Shown here: positions 45,301 to 57,100 of the stretch, one piece after another
Layout of the letters: each line of letters opens with the position of its first letter
Position numbering within the stretch: position 1 is the first letter of the stretch
NCBI RefSeq assembly: GCF_004210375.1
Contig: NC_134829.1
Span: 29,032,034 to 29,096,033, forward strand
Direction: 5' to 3'
Length of the DNA stretch: 64,000 bases
Source: Tachypleus tridentatus
Lineage: Eukaryota; Arthropoda; Merostomata; Xiphosura; Limulidae
Translations under genes and position numbers: made by a program
The notes under the pieces: model-generated
Database searches by the model: none
Seen by the model: only the letters and a program-made list of their open reading frames with translations
Told to the model about the DNA's origin: nothing

Positions 45301-48300
45301 ACTTTAATTAATAAAGCAGAGAACAGTGTTTCAACTTAAGAAGATTGAAACATTGTTCTCTGCTTTATTAATAAAAGTGTTAATACCCATACCACCCATC
45401 CTGAGATATATTTTTACTTTAAGTGGGTTTCTTGTCATCACAAATTTAATAAAATTCCTGATATTAAGATCATATAATTTGATTATAAGTCACTGACAGT
45501 TTTAATGTTGTATGTTCAAGGGAACTACATAATGTTTCGAATGAACACTATCTTAGATATATGTTCAAGTGGCGAACATCATGTTACAACTGTAGGTTAC
45601 AGATGTAGGTTCAAGGAAGCTGAATGATATTTTAACTGTACATTAGTTCAGATTCTGTATGTTTAAATCAGTTGTACTCTTTCAACTTTTCTCTAATTTA
45701 GATGTTTTATGTTTAACTTTTAAAACCCATAATGTTTTGCATGAGTTATTATGATGTCCTAATAATTATCACCATACCTTATAAAATTTTCATTCTGGTT
45801 ATAAAAATATGGATAATAACATGGCTTTCAGCCTAAAATACATAAATGTTTTTGGATGCTGTCACATTTCTATAAATAAATCGAGATATTCAAGTTGGAT
45901 GTTTGTAGCATTTGCTCGGATGTATGGAGTTAGGTGAGCTTCACTTTTTGAACTGTTTAATAGCTCAATTTCTTTAAACAGTGGTTTCAAATGAGCTAAG
46001 TTGGGTTTCACTTATTCTAATTCACATATCTGGCATGTCTAGATTAGGATTGGAAGAGATTCTTAATATTAATTATTCTGATAAAATCCAACAAAATTAC
46101 ATTGCTATTTTTTATATTATATTTATTTATCTTTTCTATTTTTTCATTTTGTCACCAGCCTTTAAACTCATAGAAGGGAGCCAAGCTTTCTTCCAAAAAA
46201 GTTGTGTATCTATTTGGAAATCTAGTTTGTTTAGCAGTTGCATTGTACAAATGTTCTTCGATGGGTTTGTTACCTACACATGCATCAGACTGGTTAGACT
46301 TTGTGGAGCCACAGCAGGTATGATAGTAACAACAAAAACTGTAAACTTGTCTTCTGTAGTTTAGTTTTCATGTTAATTTTGTGTAAAACATGAACTTTAG
46401 GCAGAAAACCAAAACATTATTTAAAATTGGACTAAGTGGTTCTGGGTAAATTAAGTCAGAAAGAAAAAAAATATAATTGGCATTAATTTTTAGTTTTATT
46501 TATGTGTCCTCTTTGGGCAATAGCAATACAGCTCCCCCCTGCCTTGTAAAACCTTCAACATTCTGGTGATAAAAATATGGCTCAAACTTTTGAAGAGGTT
46601 AAATTATACACTTGTTATTCTAGGACCTGAAAGAGAACTTTTTCTCTATTACAGAATATATTTTCATTTTTTGGAACCAAATTGTTATTAAACTCAGGCA
46701 AATTTTATTTATGTTGTAATGGTGTCATTATTCTAAATTTTCTAAAGGAAGGTTGTTTTCTTTTCCTTCATACATGAAACTTGTAAATAACTGACTGCTC
46801 ACACCATTTTCCTCTAAACATGAACTCGATATATGCCTGATTTCTTACACCATTTTCCTCAATATCTGAACACTGTACATACCCAAATACTTATACCATA
46901 TTCTTTGCCTGAAGCCTGTACATGTCTGATTACCTGTACAGTTTCTTTCTTTGCCTGAAGCCTGTACATGCCTATGCCATGGCTAGCATCAACTGTACTC
47001 TTTCATGTTAGCGTCATTTCAAACATTTTCAGCTCATGATCAGTGTATGTTGAAATGCTCTCTAATGCTATAAAGTAAAAGTGTTGTCACCAAAGAGTAT
47101 TACAAATTTAGATTTTTTGTGCACCACTTTAAACTTTGCTGGTCACCACGTATTACATTAGATCCCTGGAGTTAGCAAGTTTTTCCAAAACTGCTCCTGA
47201 AACTTAGATGGTTGTTTCAGTCAAGGAGAAACAGAAGTTAAGTTTCTTAAATGTTTTTTATTTGTTGTTCATTGCAGTTAGGCTATCTTCACTGCATCCA
47301 CCAAGATGTTTCAAAGTTAGCCATAATTTAATAATAGTGCTGTTGTTGCTAGATGCTAGAAGACTGAAAATAAATAAAGCTAGAAAAGTTGTTTTTTTTC
47401 TGATTGTGTTTCAGCTAGAGAAGTTGTCTTCTTATTGTGTTCCAACAATTCTGAGCTGATTTGTGTGCCATTGTCTGATTGTCGTCAAGATATTTTACTA
47501 TTTGTAGTAATAAACTTTGAGAAGATTATGCTTCTGACTTGTATCATTATTAACAGTTTTAAAACACATCCAAACTGTTTTGTCAATAACCCTGTGCTAG
47601 AGTATCAGTAATGGTACCTAGCTGACCCACCATTTCAATGCACAGGAAAGACAGAGATGTGAGAACCAAATTCCACTCCCTCCTCCTCTTACAGACAGAT
47701 CTCAGTTCTGTGGGATTCCTAAGAATATGTATTACATTTGGTGACAGTATTTCACTAGTTGTAAGCAGAGACAGATGTACACTTTCATCAAATAATGATT
47801 TAGGTGGTGGGTTCATTAAACATAACAGTTCTGTCTTACTATAAATAATTCCTTTTTTTTAATCAACCTAAACTGCCTGTTTGTATATAATTTGAATAAG
47901 TACCATTAGTATGGTTTAAAATGGTCAGTTTTATCTTCTCTGTTTCGAATCTTTCACAGGAAAATGTTAATTGCCATATCAAGTCAAACAGAAAATATAA
48001 TTTTCATTGAATACTAGAACAGTTAGGCCCAGCATGTCCTGGTGGTTAAGGCACTTGAATGCTAATCTGAGGGTTACAGGCTCGAATCCCCGTCACACCA
48101 AACGTGCTCACCTTTTCAGCCATGGGGGCGTTATAATGTATGGTCAATCCCACTATTCATTGGTAAAAGAGTAGCCCAAGAGTTGGTGATGACTAGCTGT
48201 CTTCTCTCTAGTCTTACACTGCTAAATTAGGGACAGCTAGCATAGATAGCCCTTGTGTAGCTTTACATGAAATTCAAAAACAAAACAAAAAATAAACTAG

Positions 48301-48884
48301 AACATTTGGTAGAACTGTAGCAGCCAAAAGTACATATGAAATGTTAACTGTTTCCAATAAACTTATCGTAATAATGCATGATGTAAGTTTATCCAATGTG
48401 AGATGGATAGTGGATATCTAAATCTAACCTTGCACATTTTTATTATAAAAACAGTAGCATACAGAAGTAATGTCTATATCATTCAAGTAGTTTTAGTTTA
48501 GGTATGTGAATGTTTATAATTACAATCACTTGATATTTTGGTATTTTTATTTTCTTTTTAATTTATATATTAAATGTATCTATTTGTCAATTTGTCTTTT
48601 CAAGCGTTTTAGGAATTGGATTTTTTTTATTATAAATATTTATCAAGTGATTAGATATCTTAGTATTGTGTTTTTTTCAATATTTTTTGCAAAATATATC
48701 TGGCCTAATAATCATTGTTATTACCAAAAAAATTCATTTTTCTCTACAACTAAACCATTTCTTCTCAATGAAAAATTCCTTGTTGCCAGTTTCAATAATT
48801 TTTTATAATTTCACTGCTTATTTTGTGTATTTTTCTCTATTTCAGAGAATGGAATTTACTGGTGGTGGATTCTTCAGAAGTTAA
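39242..48884 (+). CDS. EMC4: ER membrane protein complex subunit 4, five exons
   Basis: EMC4 is a core subunit of the ER membrane complex, which inserts and stabilises transmembrane segments in the endoplasmic reticulum. Coding exons are 39242-39315, 41641-41752, 44821-44974, 46159-46317 and 48846-48884, all with GT-AG introns of 1.2-3.1 kb. The product is 178 residues, against about 183 in human. It reads [18 protein letters not shown], then [70 protein letters not shown] and the RMEFTGGG end. Two hydrophobic stretches (about residues 75-105 and 128-147) are likely membrane segments. Exon 4 is one base too long: an A6 run at 46195-46200 must read as A5 to keep the frame. With that correction the phases of all exons agree. 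ATG 39242 is chosen because the methionine is followed by the family's basic RRxKW segment; 39248 is an alternative. Confidence 0.95.
39316..41640 (+). other. EMC4 intron 1
   Basis: 2.3 kb. Near 40530-40650 a decayed stretch (gagaccattcggtctatcta) looks like the 3' end of an old LINE or similar repeat. No other feature is supported. A minus-strand frame at 41035-40799 is not recognised. Confidence 0.5.
41641..41752 (+). CDS. EMC4: EMC4 exon 2
   Basis: The acceptor is CCTTCCAG and the donor GTAAGA. It encodes [20 protein letters not shown] and continues to ETDASLIVK, which aligns with the YPVGY...QETDRILVEK segment of human EMC4. Confidence 0.93.
41753..44820 (+). other. EMC4 intron 2
   Basis: 3.1 kb of AT-rich DNA. 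Low-level internal similarity near 43100-43330 (repeated aagattagttttcagtgtca-like phrases) may be a worn local repeat. No mobile element is recognised. Confidence 0.5.
44821..44974 (+). CDS. EMC4: EMC4 exon 3
   Basis: The acceptor follows a T-rich tract (ATTTTAACAG) and the donor is GTATGT. It encodes [20 protein letters not shown] through [11 protein letters not shown], the most conserved part of the family and the first membrane-embedded region. Confidence 0.97.
45278..45410. repeat. Near-perfect inverted repeat in EMC4 intron 3
   Basis: Arm 45278-45334 (tatatctcaggatgggtatt through agtgtttcaa) pairs with 45345-45410, which carries an extra 9 or so bases (ccataccac region). Loop is about 10 bases. 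Confidence 0.93.
46159..46317 (+). CDS. EMC4: EMC4 exon 4, one-base surplus in an A6 run
   Basis: The acceptor is TCACCAG and the donor GTATGA. The first part reads [14 protein letters not shown]. After 46200 the conserved text [20 protein letters not shown] continues in the next frame, to [13 protein letters not shown]. One A too many at 46195-46200 explains the shift. The exon is otherwise clean. Confidence 0.93.
46318..48845 (+). other. EMC4 intron 4
   Basis: 2.5 kb, holding the SINE at 48028-48290 in the sense orientation. Short local repeats near 46780-46980 (gcctgaagcctgtacatg occurs twice) are also present. Confidence 0.6.
48028..48290 (+). mobile_element. tRNA-derived SINE (family A) in EMC4 intron 4
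   Basis: The head reads gcccagcatgtcctggtgg, B box ggctcgaatcccc, the body is complete apart from a short deletion after agagttgg, and the tail is AAACAAAAC. Confidence 0.92.
48846..48884 (+). CDS. EMC4: EMC4 exon 5 and stop
   Basis: The acceptor is CTATTTCAG. It encodes [12 protein letters not shown] and a TAA stop, matching the RMEFSGGGLLL end of human EMC4. Confidence 0.93.
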   Translation, partial: RMEFTGGGFFRS

Positions 48885-48971
48885 ATGTTTTCTTTTTTTA
48901 AGAGAAAACTATGAATTGAGTACAATATTTTAAATGCTGTATTCATTGCTACAGATAGTAGAATATATTTA

Positions 48972-48977
48972 AATAAA
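48972..48977 (+). terminator. Likely EMC4 polyadenylation signal AATAAA
   Basis: The first AATAAA downstream of the stop, 88 bases after it. A TG-rich and T-rich stretch (ctgtttttgttatatctttg) follows within 30 bases. Confidence 0.65.
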
Positions 48978-48999
48978 GAATTTAAACACCTGTTTTTGT

Positions 49000-50910
49000 T
49001 ATATCTTTGATTTTATTTTTAAATCCTTTTCTGTTATGAGGAAAATGGAAGTTTATGCATAGGATCTTAGATGTTGACCACTGTGTATTACAGAAGTCAT
49101 AATCTAAATTTTAAATTGATATGGATAATGACATGCTTTTATGTTGATAAAACCTAGAGCAGTAAAACACCTGCTTGAGTTTATAACTCTAAAAAAATAA
49201 TCTATATCCTATGGAGTGTTGAACATTAATAGGTTTAACACAAGAAAATCATATAATTGATTTTATATAAAAAACACCTTCTGTTTTTGCAGTTTCTAAA
49301 ATAAAATGCTTTTATTAAAAGAATTAGATTAATTATAATTTGTTTCATCAGATGATATTAAATGTTACTCCATTATCTGATAATCCGATTTAATGATGTT
49401 ATATTGTATATAGTGTTAAAAATGTTAAAATAAATAAATGTTACATTGTGAAATGATATTAGTGTTATATTTTTCAAGCCTTTATTTACACTTGCTTTAT
49501 TGGTTTTGATCTTACATGTTCATGCAAAGTACTAAATTTGAATATCTTTGTAATTCAGGAAAAATGTCTGAGAATTGTATTTTGCTGTTTAAACACAACT
49601 TATTTTATTCTTTCTTTCATATTGTCTAAAAAAAAAAAAATTAGTATTTCATAATAAGGGTTGCTGAAATGTAACTATATATATGGTCTAATGGTGAGGA
49701 ATTGAAATGGGAATCTGAGGATTGTCGGTAAATATACTTAACATGTTTGGCTGTAGTGTATAATAAGAGTTACTGTCGTTTGTATTATTAAATTAAGAGT
49801 ATCAGCTGCAGGTGGAAGTTGGTACCAACTGGTTTTCTTCCCTTTGGTCCACAGTTCAAAATTAGATGCAATTCCTAATGAACTACGGGAGTGTCTGGCC
49901 TGACCATTTATTTCATTATATGGACAAAGTGTTGTTTAGGTGAACAAACAATAAAGGTACGTTTGTATTTAAAATTTTATGTACCACACTTATTTAAATG
50001 TTTGTTTCTTTCAATATAACTGTTTTCTTTTCAGTATCAAATTTTATTGCTTTACAAACAAAATGAGATGCACAGTAGTTTAATTTTTAAACTATAGGGT
50101 TCGGACACGTTGATAAAAATCATTGTTTTAATGATGACGGAGACGCACAAAACAAGTTTTGTATTTTTTATGTGGTCGGAAAAAAACGGGCAACTTAAAT
50201 ACAAAAAGGTGAAAATATGAGTATTCAATGTAACTTGTCTTCCTGAATAATAAAGACAAAACGAAAGACAAATTACAAAGTATGCGTTTTTTACACGACA
50301 CAAAAGGATAACCACATACCTTATTACTTCTGTCGCATCTTCTTGTCTCTTGATAAAGCAAAAATATAGTGAGTGATTAGTTACGTTCACCTTACAATTA
50401 ATTTTTAAGATAAGCGTTATGTTTATGTGTCAAATATTTAGGCAATTAAAGAACGTGACGATAGATTTGGGATAGTAATTTCGAGAGATGAATCATAACT
50501 GTGTACTTGTCCATTAATTATGTTTGTAAGCGGTCATAAATACGTTGAAACTAGTTTTCTGTTTTTATGATAGAAATGGTGCAGACAATTGCAATATTGT
50601 TATAGTATGTTGTCAAAAGATGGCGTCACGTCCACACAGTTAAACATTCAATCAAAGTCGTTGTGATATTATATACATTTTACTAGCACACACTTGAAAT
50701 GATTATTGGTTATTTGAAATCTATTTATAGTTCAATAACTGTTCAGTTTTTAAGATCAGAATAAAGTAGTGTTAAAAGTTGGTAATACATTAATAATTGG
50801 CTAGTTTCTATACCACCAGTCCGCATACAGGTGTGGGTCCAGTCAAAGTCACCTTGCCGGTGATTGTAACTTCACAAACAAACAAGAGAAAACTGAAAAT
50901 ATACTCAAGT
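49000..50910. other. Intergenic spacer, no gene supported
   Basis: Mostly AT-rich. A minus-strand frame of 112 codons at 50390-50052 has no recognised motif and I do not call it. A slightly less AT-rich patch lies around 50450-50650. Confidence 0.4.
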
Positions 50911-50912
50911 TT

Positions 50913-51101
50913 GTTTGTTTGTGAATTTCGCGCAAAGCTAAACGAGCACCACCAACTCTTGGGTTACTTTTTCCAACAAATGGTGGGATTAACCGTTACA
51001 TTATAACGCCACCACGGCTGAAAGAGCAAGCATTTTGGTGCGACTGGGATTCGAACCCGCGATCCTCAGATTACGACTCAAACGCCTTAACTCACCTGGC
51101 C
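50913..51101 (-). mobile_element. SINE (family A), cut by the assembly gap
   Basis: Tail gaatttcgcgcaaagctaaa, a shortened body, and the tRNA-like region with the B-box complement (ggattcgaacccgc). The last known base, 51101, falls at the end of the tRNA-like head. Confidence 0.9.
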
Positions 51102-51601
51102 NNNNNNNNNNNNNNNNNNNNNNNNNNNNNNNNNNNNNNNNNNNNNNNNNNNNNNNNNNNNNNNNNNNNNNNNNNNNNNNNNNNNNNNNNNNNNNNNNNN
51201 NNNNNNNNNNNNNNNNNNNNNNNNNNNNNNNNNNNNNNNNNNNNNNNNNNNNNNNNNNNNNNNNNNNNNNNNNNNNNNNNNNNNNNNNNNNNNNNNNNNN
51301 NNNNNNNNNNNNNNNNNNNNNNNNNNNNNNNNNNNNNNNNNNNNNNNNNNNNNNNNNNNNNNNNNNNNNNNNNNNNNNNNNNNNNNNNNNNNNNNNNNNN
51401 NNNNNNNNNNNNNNNNNNNNNNNNNNNNNNNNNNNNNNNNNNNNNNNNNNNNNNNNNNNNNNNNNNNNNNNNNNNNNNNNNNNNNNNNNNNNNNNNNNNN
51501 NNNNNNNNNNNNNNNNNNNNNNNNNNNNNNNNNNNNNNNNNNNNNNNNNNNNNNNNNNNNNNNNNNNNNNNNNNNNNNNNNNNNNNNNNNNNNNNNNNNN
51601 N
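51102..51601. other. Assembly gap of 500 unknown bases
   Basis: Exactly 500 N. The round number suggests a placeholder of unknown true length. It begins at a SINE end, a typical place for an assembly break. Confidence 0.99.
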
Positions 51602-53995
51602 CTTTCTACAGTTATCATTTTTTGTTTAAAATTGATCTAAATATTTATAATCATGGTTGGATTATTAAATGACAAAAATGCTAGTGTCTTTTGATGGTCA
51701 ATTACCTACTGCTCTGAAGGTCAAACAGAAGTCACAGATGAATGGCTTGTATAATAAGACTCCTTACAAAAGTATCCAACTTTGCTTCGAGTTATTAGGT
51801 TGACATATTTTAGATCACTGTCAGTGTGTGCAATCTGAACCTACTTCAGCACAGAAAAGTTTATGATATTTTAAACTTTTATTTTCAATAAACATAAAGT
51901 CATAAAGACAGTACAGTGAATGAAGAATTATTTATTATCAATGAACTTTATAACTGTGTTAAATATTTCAGATTCTTATTTGTAAAACAAATTTACATCA
52001 CATTTTATCAGAATCTATTACAATTTTTTCTGTTTTATTAATTTCTACCCACTAAGATTTTAGTGAATGGAGGTAAAAGTGCACTGTGAAATCTTGTAAG
52101 TGTAGAGAATGTTGGTATGAACAAAAGAAATTAATAAATAAGCTTAAGGTAGAGATAACCCAGCCTAAGGCTAGGAGAATAAAATTTAACATGAAAGCAA
52201 AAATATCTATCCAATTTTAAACTTAAATAATAAAAAAACAAACCTCTTTAATCAATAAAAACTCTAAATTAGAAAATAATTTTATTTTCAATTTTATAGT
52301 TAATAAATTTCATTTTATAATTTCTGTATATTGAATGACAATAACATCAGGCCTCATTCATGCCACTATACACCACATTGTTGTATGTGTATAGAAGCAG
52401 TGTGATGTGGTTCATCACATCACACTTAATTTCTCTTCTGACACAGTGTAAGCTAACCTGGACTAGAGCCAGGTGTATAAAATTTACCATGAAAGTAAAC
52501 ATATTGATCCAACTTTAAATTTAATAATAAAAACTAATAATAAAAGTTCATTGATAATAAATAATTTTTCATTTACTGCACTTATTTTATGACTTTTTTA
52601 TGTTTCTGAGAAATAAAAATGTTGAAAATATTTTTTACTGTTCTTCTGTGTTAAAAAAGGTTCAGAATGCGCACACTGACACAATGATCTAGAATATATC
52701 AACCCAATAACCCAAGGAAAAATGTGCACGTGCATGCACTCCTGCATGTGTATAAGTAATAATACCCAGGTGCACACCCTCAAGGTCCACTTAGTATGGA
52801 TGTAAAATTACAGGTTTCTAGATTTTTTGCTTTTGGAGCCATGGAGGTCACATATTGTTTTCTATGCATTTTTTCACTATCTTACCTAACGAAAAGATAT
52901 GCACGCATACACACACACAGATAAGTAATAATATCTAGGTGCACACCCTCACGGTTGACTTAGTACGAGTGCAAAATTTCGGACTTCTAAGGTTCTTTCA
53001 TCTAGGAGCTTAGGAGCTCACATACATGCAGGCACACCCATTTATTATTATAGATGTAAAACGTTATTTAATTTTCCTTCTATATACCAATATATTTGAA
53101 ATACATGTAGCATGAAGTGATAAATGATTGTATACTAGTATAACAAAGACAAATATGACAGTTGTGTACCTGCTTAAAATAACAAGGATTTCATACTAAT
53201 TAGATGCATAGTTACCTATTCACTCTTTATATCTACTAGCTGAGAATTCTTGGTAATAAAACAAAAACTGTAAAAAGTACAATGTTCGATAATGATTTTT
53301 AAACTCCAATTACCTCATTAGATGCTAATTACATATCTTGCTTCATAGAAGGTAATAGTTCACCCATTTAACTGACTAACTACTTGGGTCCTTAAACTTA
53401 AACCCAAAGTCTATACATGTCTTATTTCAGGGTAGCTTTTGATCTTGTTTCTTAGACAAAGCCTTAAAACAAAATATTCTGCATATGTTGTCAGACATTT
53501 TCCATTTTCCACACCAAATATTAATCAAGCTAGCTATCTCTATGTCATGAATTGTAACCAACATACATACATGATGAATCATCTTTATAGTAACATGCAA
53601 AGAATAAGCTCTATATGCACAAAACTACTGACTGCCTAAATGTTATGGATACAAATCAACAAAATGTTGAATGAACTTCGAAGCTTCTACCAATTAAAGT
53701 TCACCAAATTCATCTCCCTATTTATGCAAGATTAAATCCACAGCATTAGATACAAAATATTTGTTTTGTCTCCTACTAATGTAGGAGACTTGAATACACA
53801 TTTTAAATGCTAGAAAATAAAATATCATATCATGTAGAGTAGATATACTTTTACATTCTACTAAATTTATTAATAAATTTCATAATAATTTCTTGAAGAA
53901 ACCTCTGCAATTCCCATATATACATATTCAATTACACACATAAGTTTGGCATTTAATTCTTTGTTTGTGATAAATAAGTAAAACCTTTTAACCCA
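51602..53995. repeat. Intergenic spacer with locally repeated blocks
   Basis: A block near 52150-52250 (taaaatttaacatgaaagca) recurs at about 52475-52560. A second pair occurs at about 52745-52850 and 52915-53030, sharing ataagtaataatayc and ggtgcacaccctca, roughly 175-180 bases apart. No gene is supported. Confidence 0.65.
53866..53871 (-). terminator. Possible EIF6 polyadenylation signal
   Basis: TTTATT on the plus strand is AATAAA on the minus strand, about 136 bases beyond the EIF6 stop. Similar sequences occur nearby in this AT-rich DNA, so the choice is uncertain. Confidence 0.35.
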
Positions 53996-54006
53996 TATAG
54001 AAAAGT

Positions 54007-54198
54007 CTATACAAACCCTCCTATTAGTGATGCTCTAATGTTGCTGGAAATGTTCAAAGGCTGAGCCTCATTAAGTTTGAACACACTTTCAATCACAGAA
54101 ACTTCTGTACTTGTTGTGTCTATTCCACAGAAAGCACACCAATCATTCACAACCATCCCTGCACCAATAATGTCACTTCCTCGGTTTACTGTACCTGC
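54007..54198 (-). CDS. EIF6: EIF6 last exon and stop
   Basis: 64 codons including the TAG stop, beginning [20 protein letters not shown] and ending RASLIGGFV. The acceptor is GAAATAG. Confidence 0.95.
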   Translation of the reverse strand, partial: AGTVNRGSDIIGAGMVVNDWCAFCGIDTTSTEVSVIESVFKLNEAQPLNISSNIRASLIGGFV

Positions 54199-57100
54199 CT
54201 ATTTCAGGAATAAATGCTTTTAGCTAATTTCCTCTTAATTTTGTTTAAATTTAAAATTCATAATTATGACCATCAATTTAAGAAAGTGGTAAATTCATTT
54301 ATACTTCAAATCATTTCATGTTAAATGTGCTTGACTTAGAAATATATACAAAAATACAGCATGAAGAATTCTTAACATATAAAAATCCAAAATTCCTGCA
54401 AGTTTCAGCAGAACTTAGAAGAGGGAACAAGTTTTAGTTGTTGCATAGAAAGGCAATTAGCTTCATAGATGGTGTGCAATCTAAATTGAAAGTGCTAAAA
54501 CAAACATGACATAAGAGATGAAATAAAGTTTCCAATTCACAGGAATCAACAAGGGAAGATAACAGAACAAATTAAACAATAATTATAAAACTAAAAATAT
54601 ACATAATAATGATGTTGTGAATATATGTACAGTAATATTCATTCACTGGATCATGAAAATCTTTAATGTGAACATTTTGTCAGTAATTTAAGCCCTACTA
54701 CAGAAATACTTAGATTTTATTTCTTGATAACATATGTAATACAAACAAACACCATGTCTCAACATTTATGATTACAACTAAAAATCTATGGAAGTGACAA
54801 ATCTGCTAATATGATGATTCCATATTAAATGCATTAATATTAGATTAAAACAAATAAACAAAAGTGCTACACAATGAAAAAACATTTTACATGACATTTT
54901 CTCATATTATTTAGAATTATACATACAGTAGATATAATTTTATATTCTCTAACTTCATGAACAGTTTGAAACTTTTAGTAAAAACCTAAAGCAGAGAGTA
55001 ATAAGTTCAAATAGATAACCTATTTTAACTATTTTTAGCATTAGTTTAAAAACATTGACTGTACTTTCAACATTCATATCTAGCTTACACTACAAAGGAC
55101 CACAAAATGGGGAAAAATAAGGAAAAATAGCATTCAAATTAATTAAAACACATGTCTATAGCAAAAATTATTATGATTTGCAATGCTTAAGGCAGAAGTC
55201 CTTTGTAAGGCAGTTTAAATCGTGTTACATAGAAAAATTGATTAGACAGAATCTTTGAAAGGTTAGAATACAAACATTCTAAATTATGTACACACCGTGT
55301 GGAGCACTTTAACAAAAACATTGTTAGAAGAAACACTGTTGAAGTGTTTCTACAAACAGTCTTAAAAATGGAATCCAGTTACTATCACTTTAATATTTGT
55401 TTTTTGTTTTCAACATGCAACAATGTTCCTTCTTACAATATTTTTATTAATGTGCTTCATACAGTATGCACGCAATATTGAATTTCTTTATGTTCTTACC
55501 CTTCAATGATTCTGTCCAAGCCTTTTTCCTATGTAACATGGTTTAAACTGCCTAATGTAGGGTTTCTGCCTGAAACTTTGCAAACAAAATTTTTGTTATG
55601 GATACAAATTTCAGTAATTTTGAACACTGGTTTTTCATGCTCAACTTACCACTAAAGGAATTTGGAGAAGAGAAGACAACTCCTCCATATCTCCCACAGA
55701 GGTCTGAGGGTGTACCTTCATAACACAGAGAAAACAAAGGATCTTCATGTTTATTGTCAGTGGTGTAAACTGATAAATATGTACATACAAATTTATTTCA
55801 TATTTTTCCACCCACTCTAATATCAGATAACCACTCCTTATCATTATGTTCATTCAGTAAGTGAAACTTGTAATCAATAATTTTATAAGTAATGCTTTTT
55901 TTATACACAAGCAATCCAAATATTTAAGTTAAAAGTAATGCATAGAATATCTTATGTGATGATTTAATGGTACTTGTGGTAACCAAAGTTACATGAATTG
56001 TAAATCGTTAAACACAAATTAAACATGCAAATCAAAACAAAATTTACAGCATGTAGCAGATACATAAAATATAAAACTTATCATAACTACACAAAATAAA
56101 CTCGTTAAATGGCTTCACTGTTAATGTGTTTACAGTCAGTTAAAAAACCAAAAAATTCAAATGCTCATCCAGCATAACAAGTTGTTTATGTTATGTCTAG
56201 TTACATGTAACAAATACCAACACAAAATAGTTGTTATTAAGTAGTTAACTTTCAACAGCTTCTTGGAAGAGTTTATATACAAAGAATGTTTAATATACAA
56301 CCAATGTAAAAAGGCAAACATTCTAAATCTACTATCACATACTTGGGTATTGATAAACATCAACAGCTTAGACTGTGACACACCCAATTTACCAATATAT
56401 GAAGCTGATATCTTCACCAATTACTTTTAAAATCTTAGGATATAAAACTACATCACATTCACCTAGTGCATGTCTGACAATGCTTGAACTGTTTGGACCC
56501 TAGGACTGTGACAATCGGGCTCAACTATCAACAGACTGGAAAATTGTTTATAAGATATCCTAGGCTCAAGACACTGTTCAGCATGTTTTAGGTGACTGTG
56601 GTGTGATTCTATACCCCAAAATCTTCAGAGTAATTGGTAAAACTGAAAATGAGGCTATACTGTAGGCAAAGGAAACACTTTTTGATTTTTCAAAATAAGC
56701 TGAGTTTAAACAAACAACAAAATACTACTGAATTTTTACTTACAATATAGGTATTTAACATCAAACTTTTACACTGCATTGCATAATTTATAGTAGGCTT
56801 CTCTTATTATAGCAGAGGCTCAGAACTGCATATAATAAACAACTCTCACACAAACTGTAAATGAACTATGCACACACTGCATTTTTGACATTGTGTGTGA
56901 CTTCTACAGTATTAAAACTTTTCGTCATTTGATGAGTGTGACTCCAGTATGCTTGCAATTCCCAGAACAGTTCATATGAAAAACATTCAGTAAAGACTAA
57001 ACCTGTTTCATAATAAACACTTTTAAGATATCTGTAAATGTATGTTTAACAAGCAACACAGAGTGAAGAAACTTGGGTTGTCATATTCTCTATTTCTTAA

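Noticed and set aside
50052-50390. 112-codon minus-strand frame
   Set aside because: Low-complexity hydrophobic text with no recognised motif and no splice context.
51001-51640. Two open frames of about 200 codons
   Set aside because: They run through the 500-base N gap; the known parts are SINE sequence.
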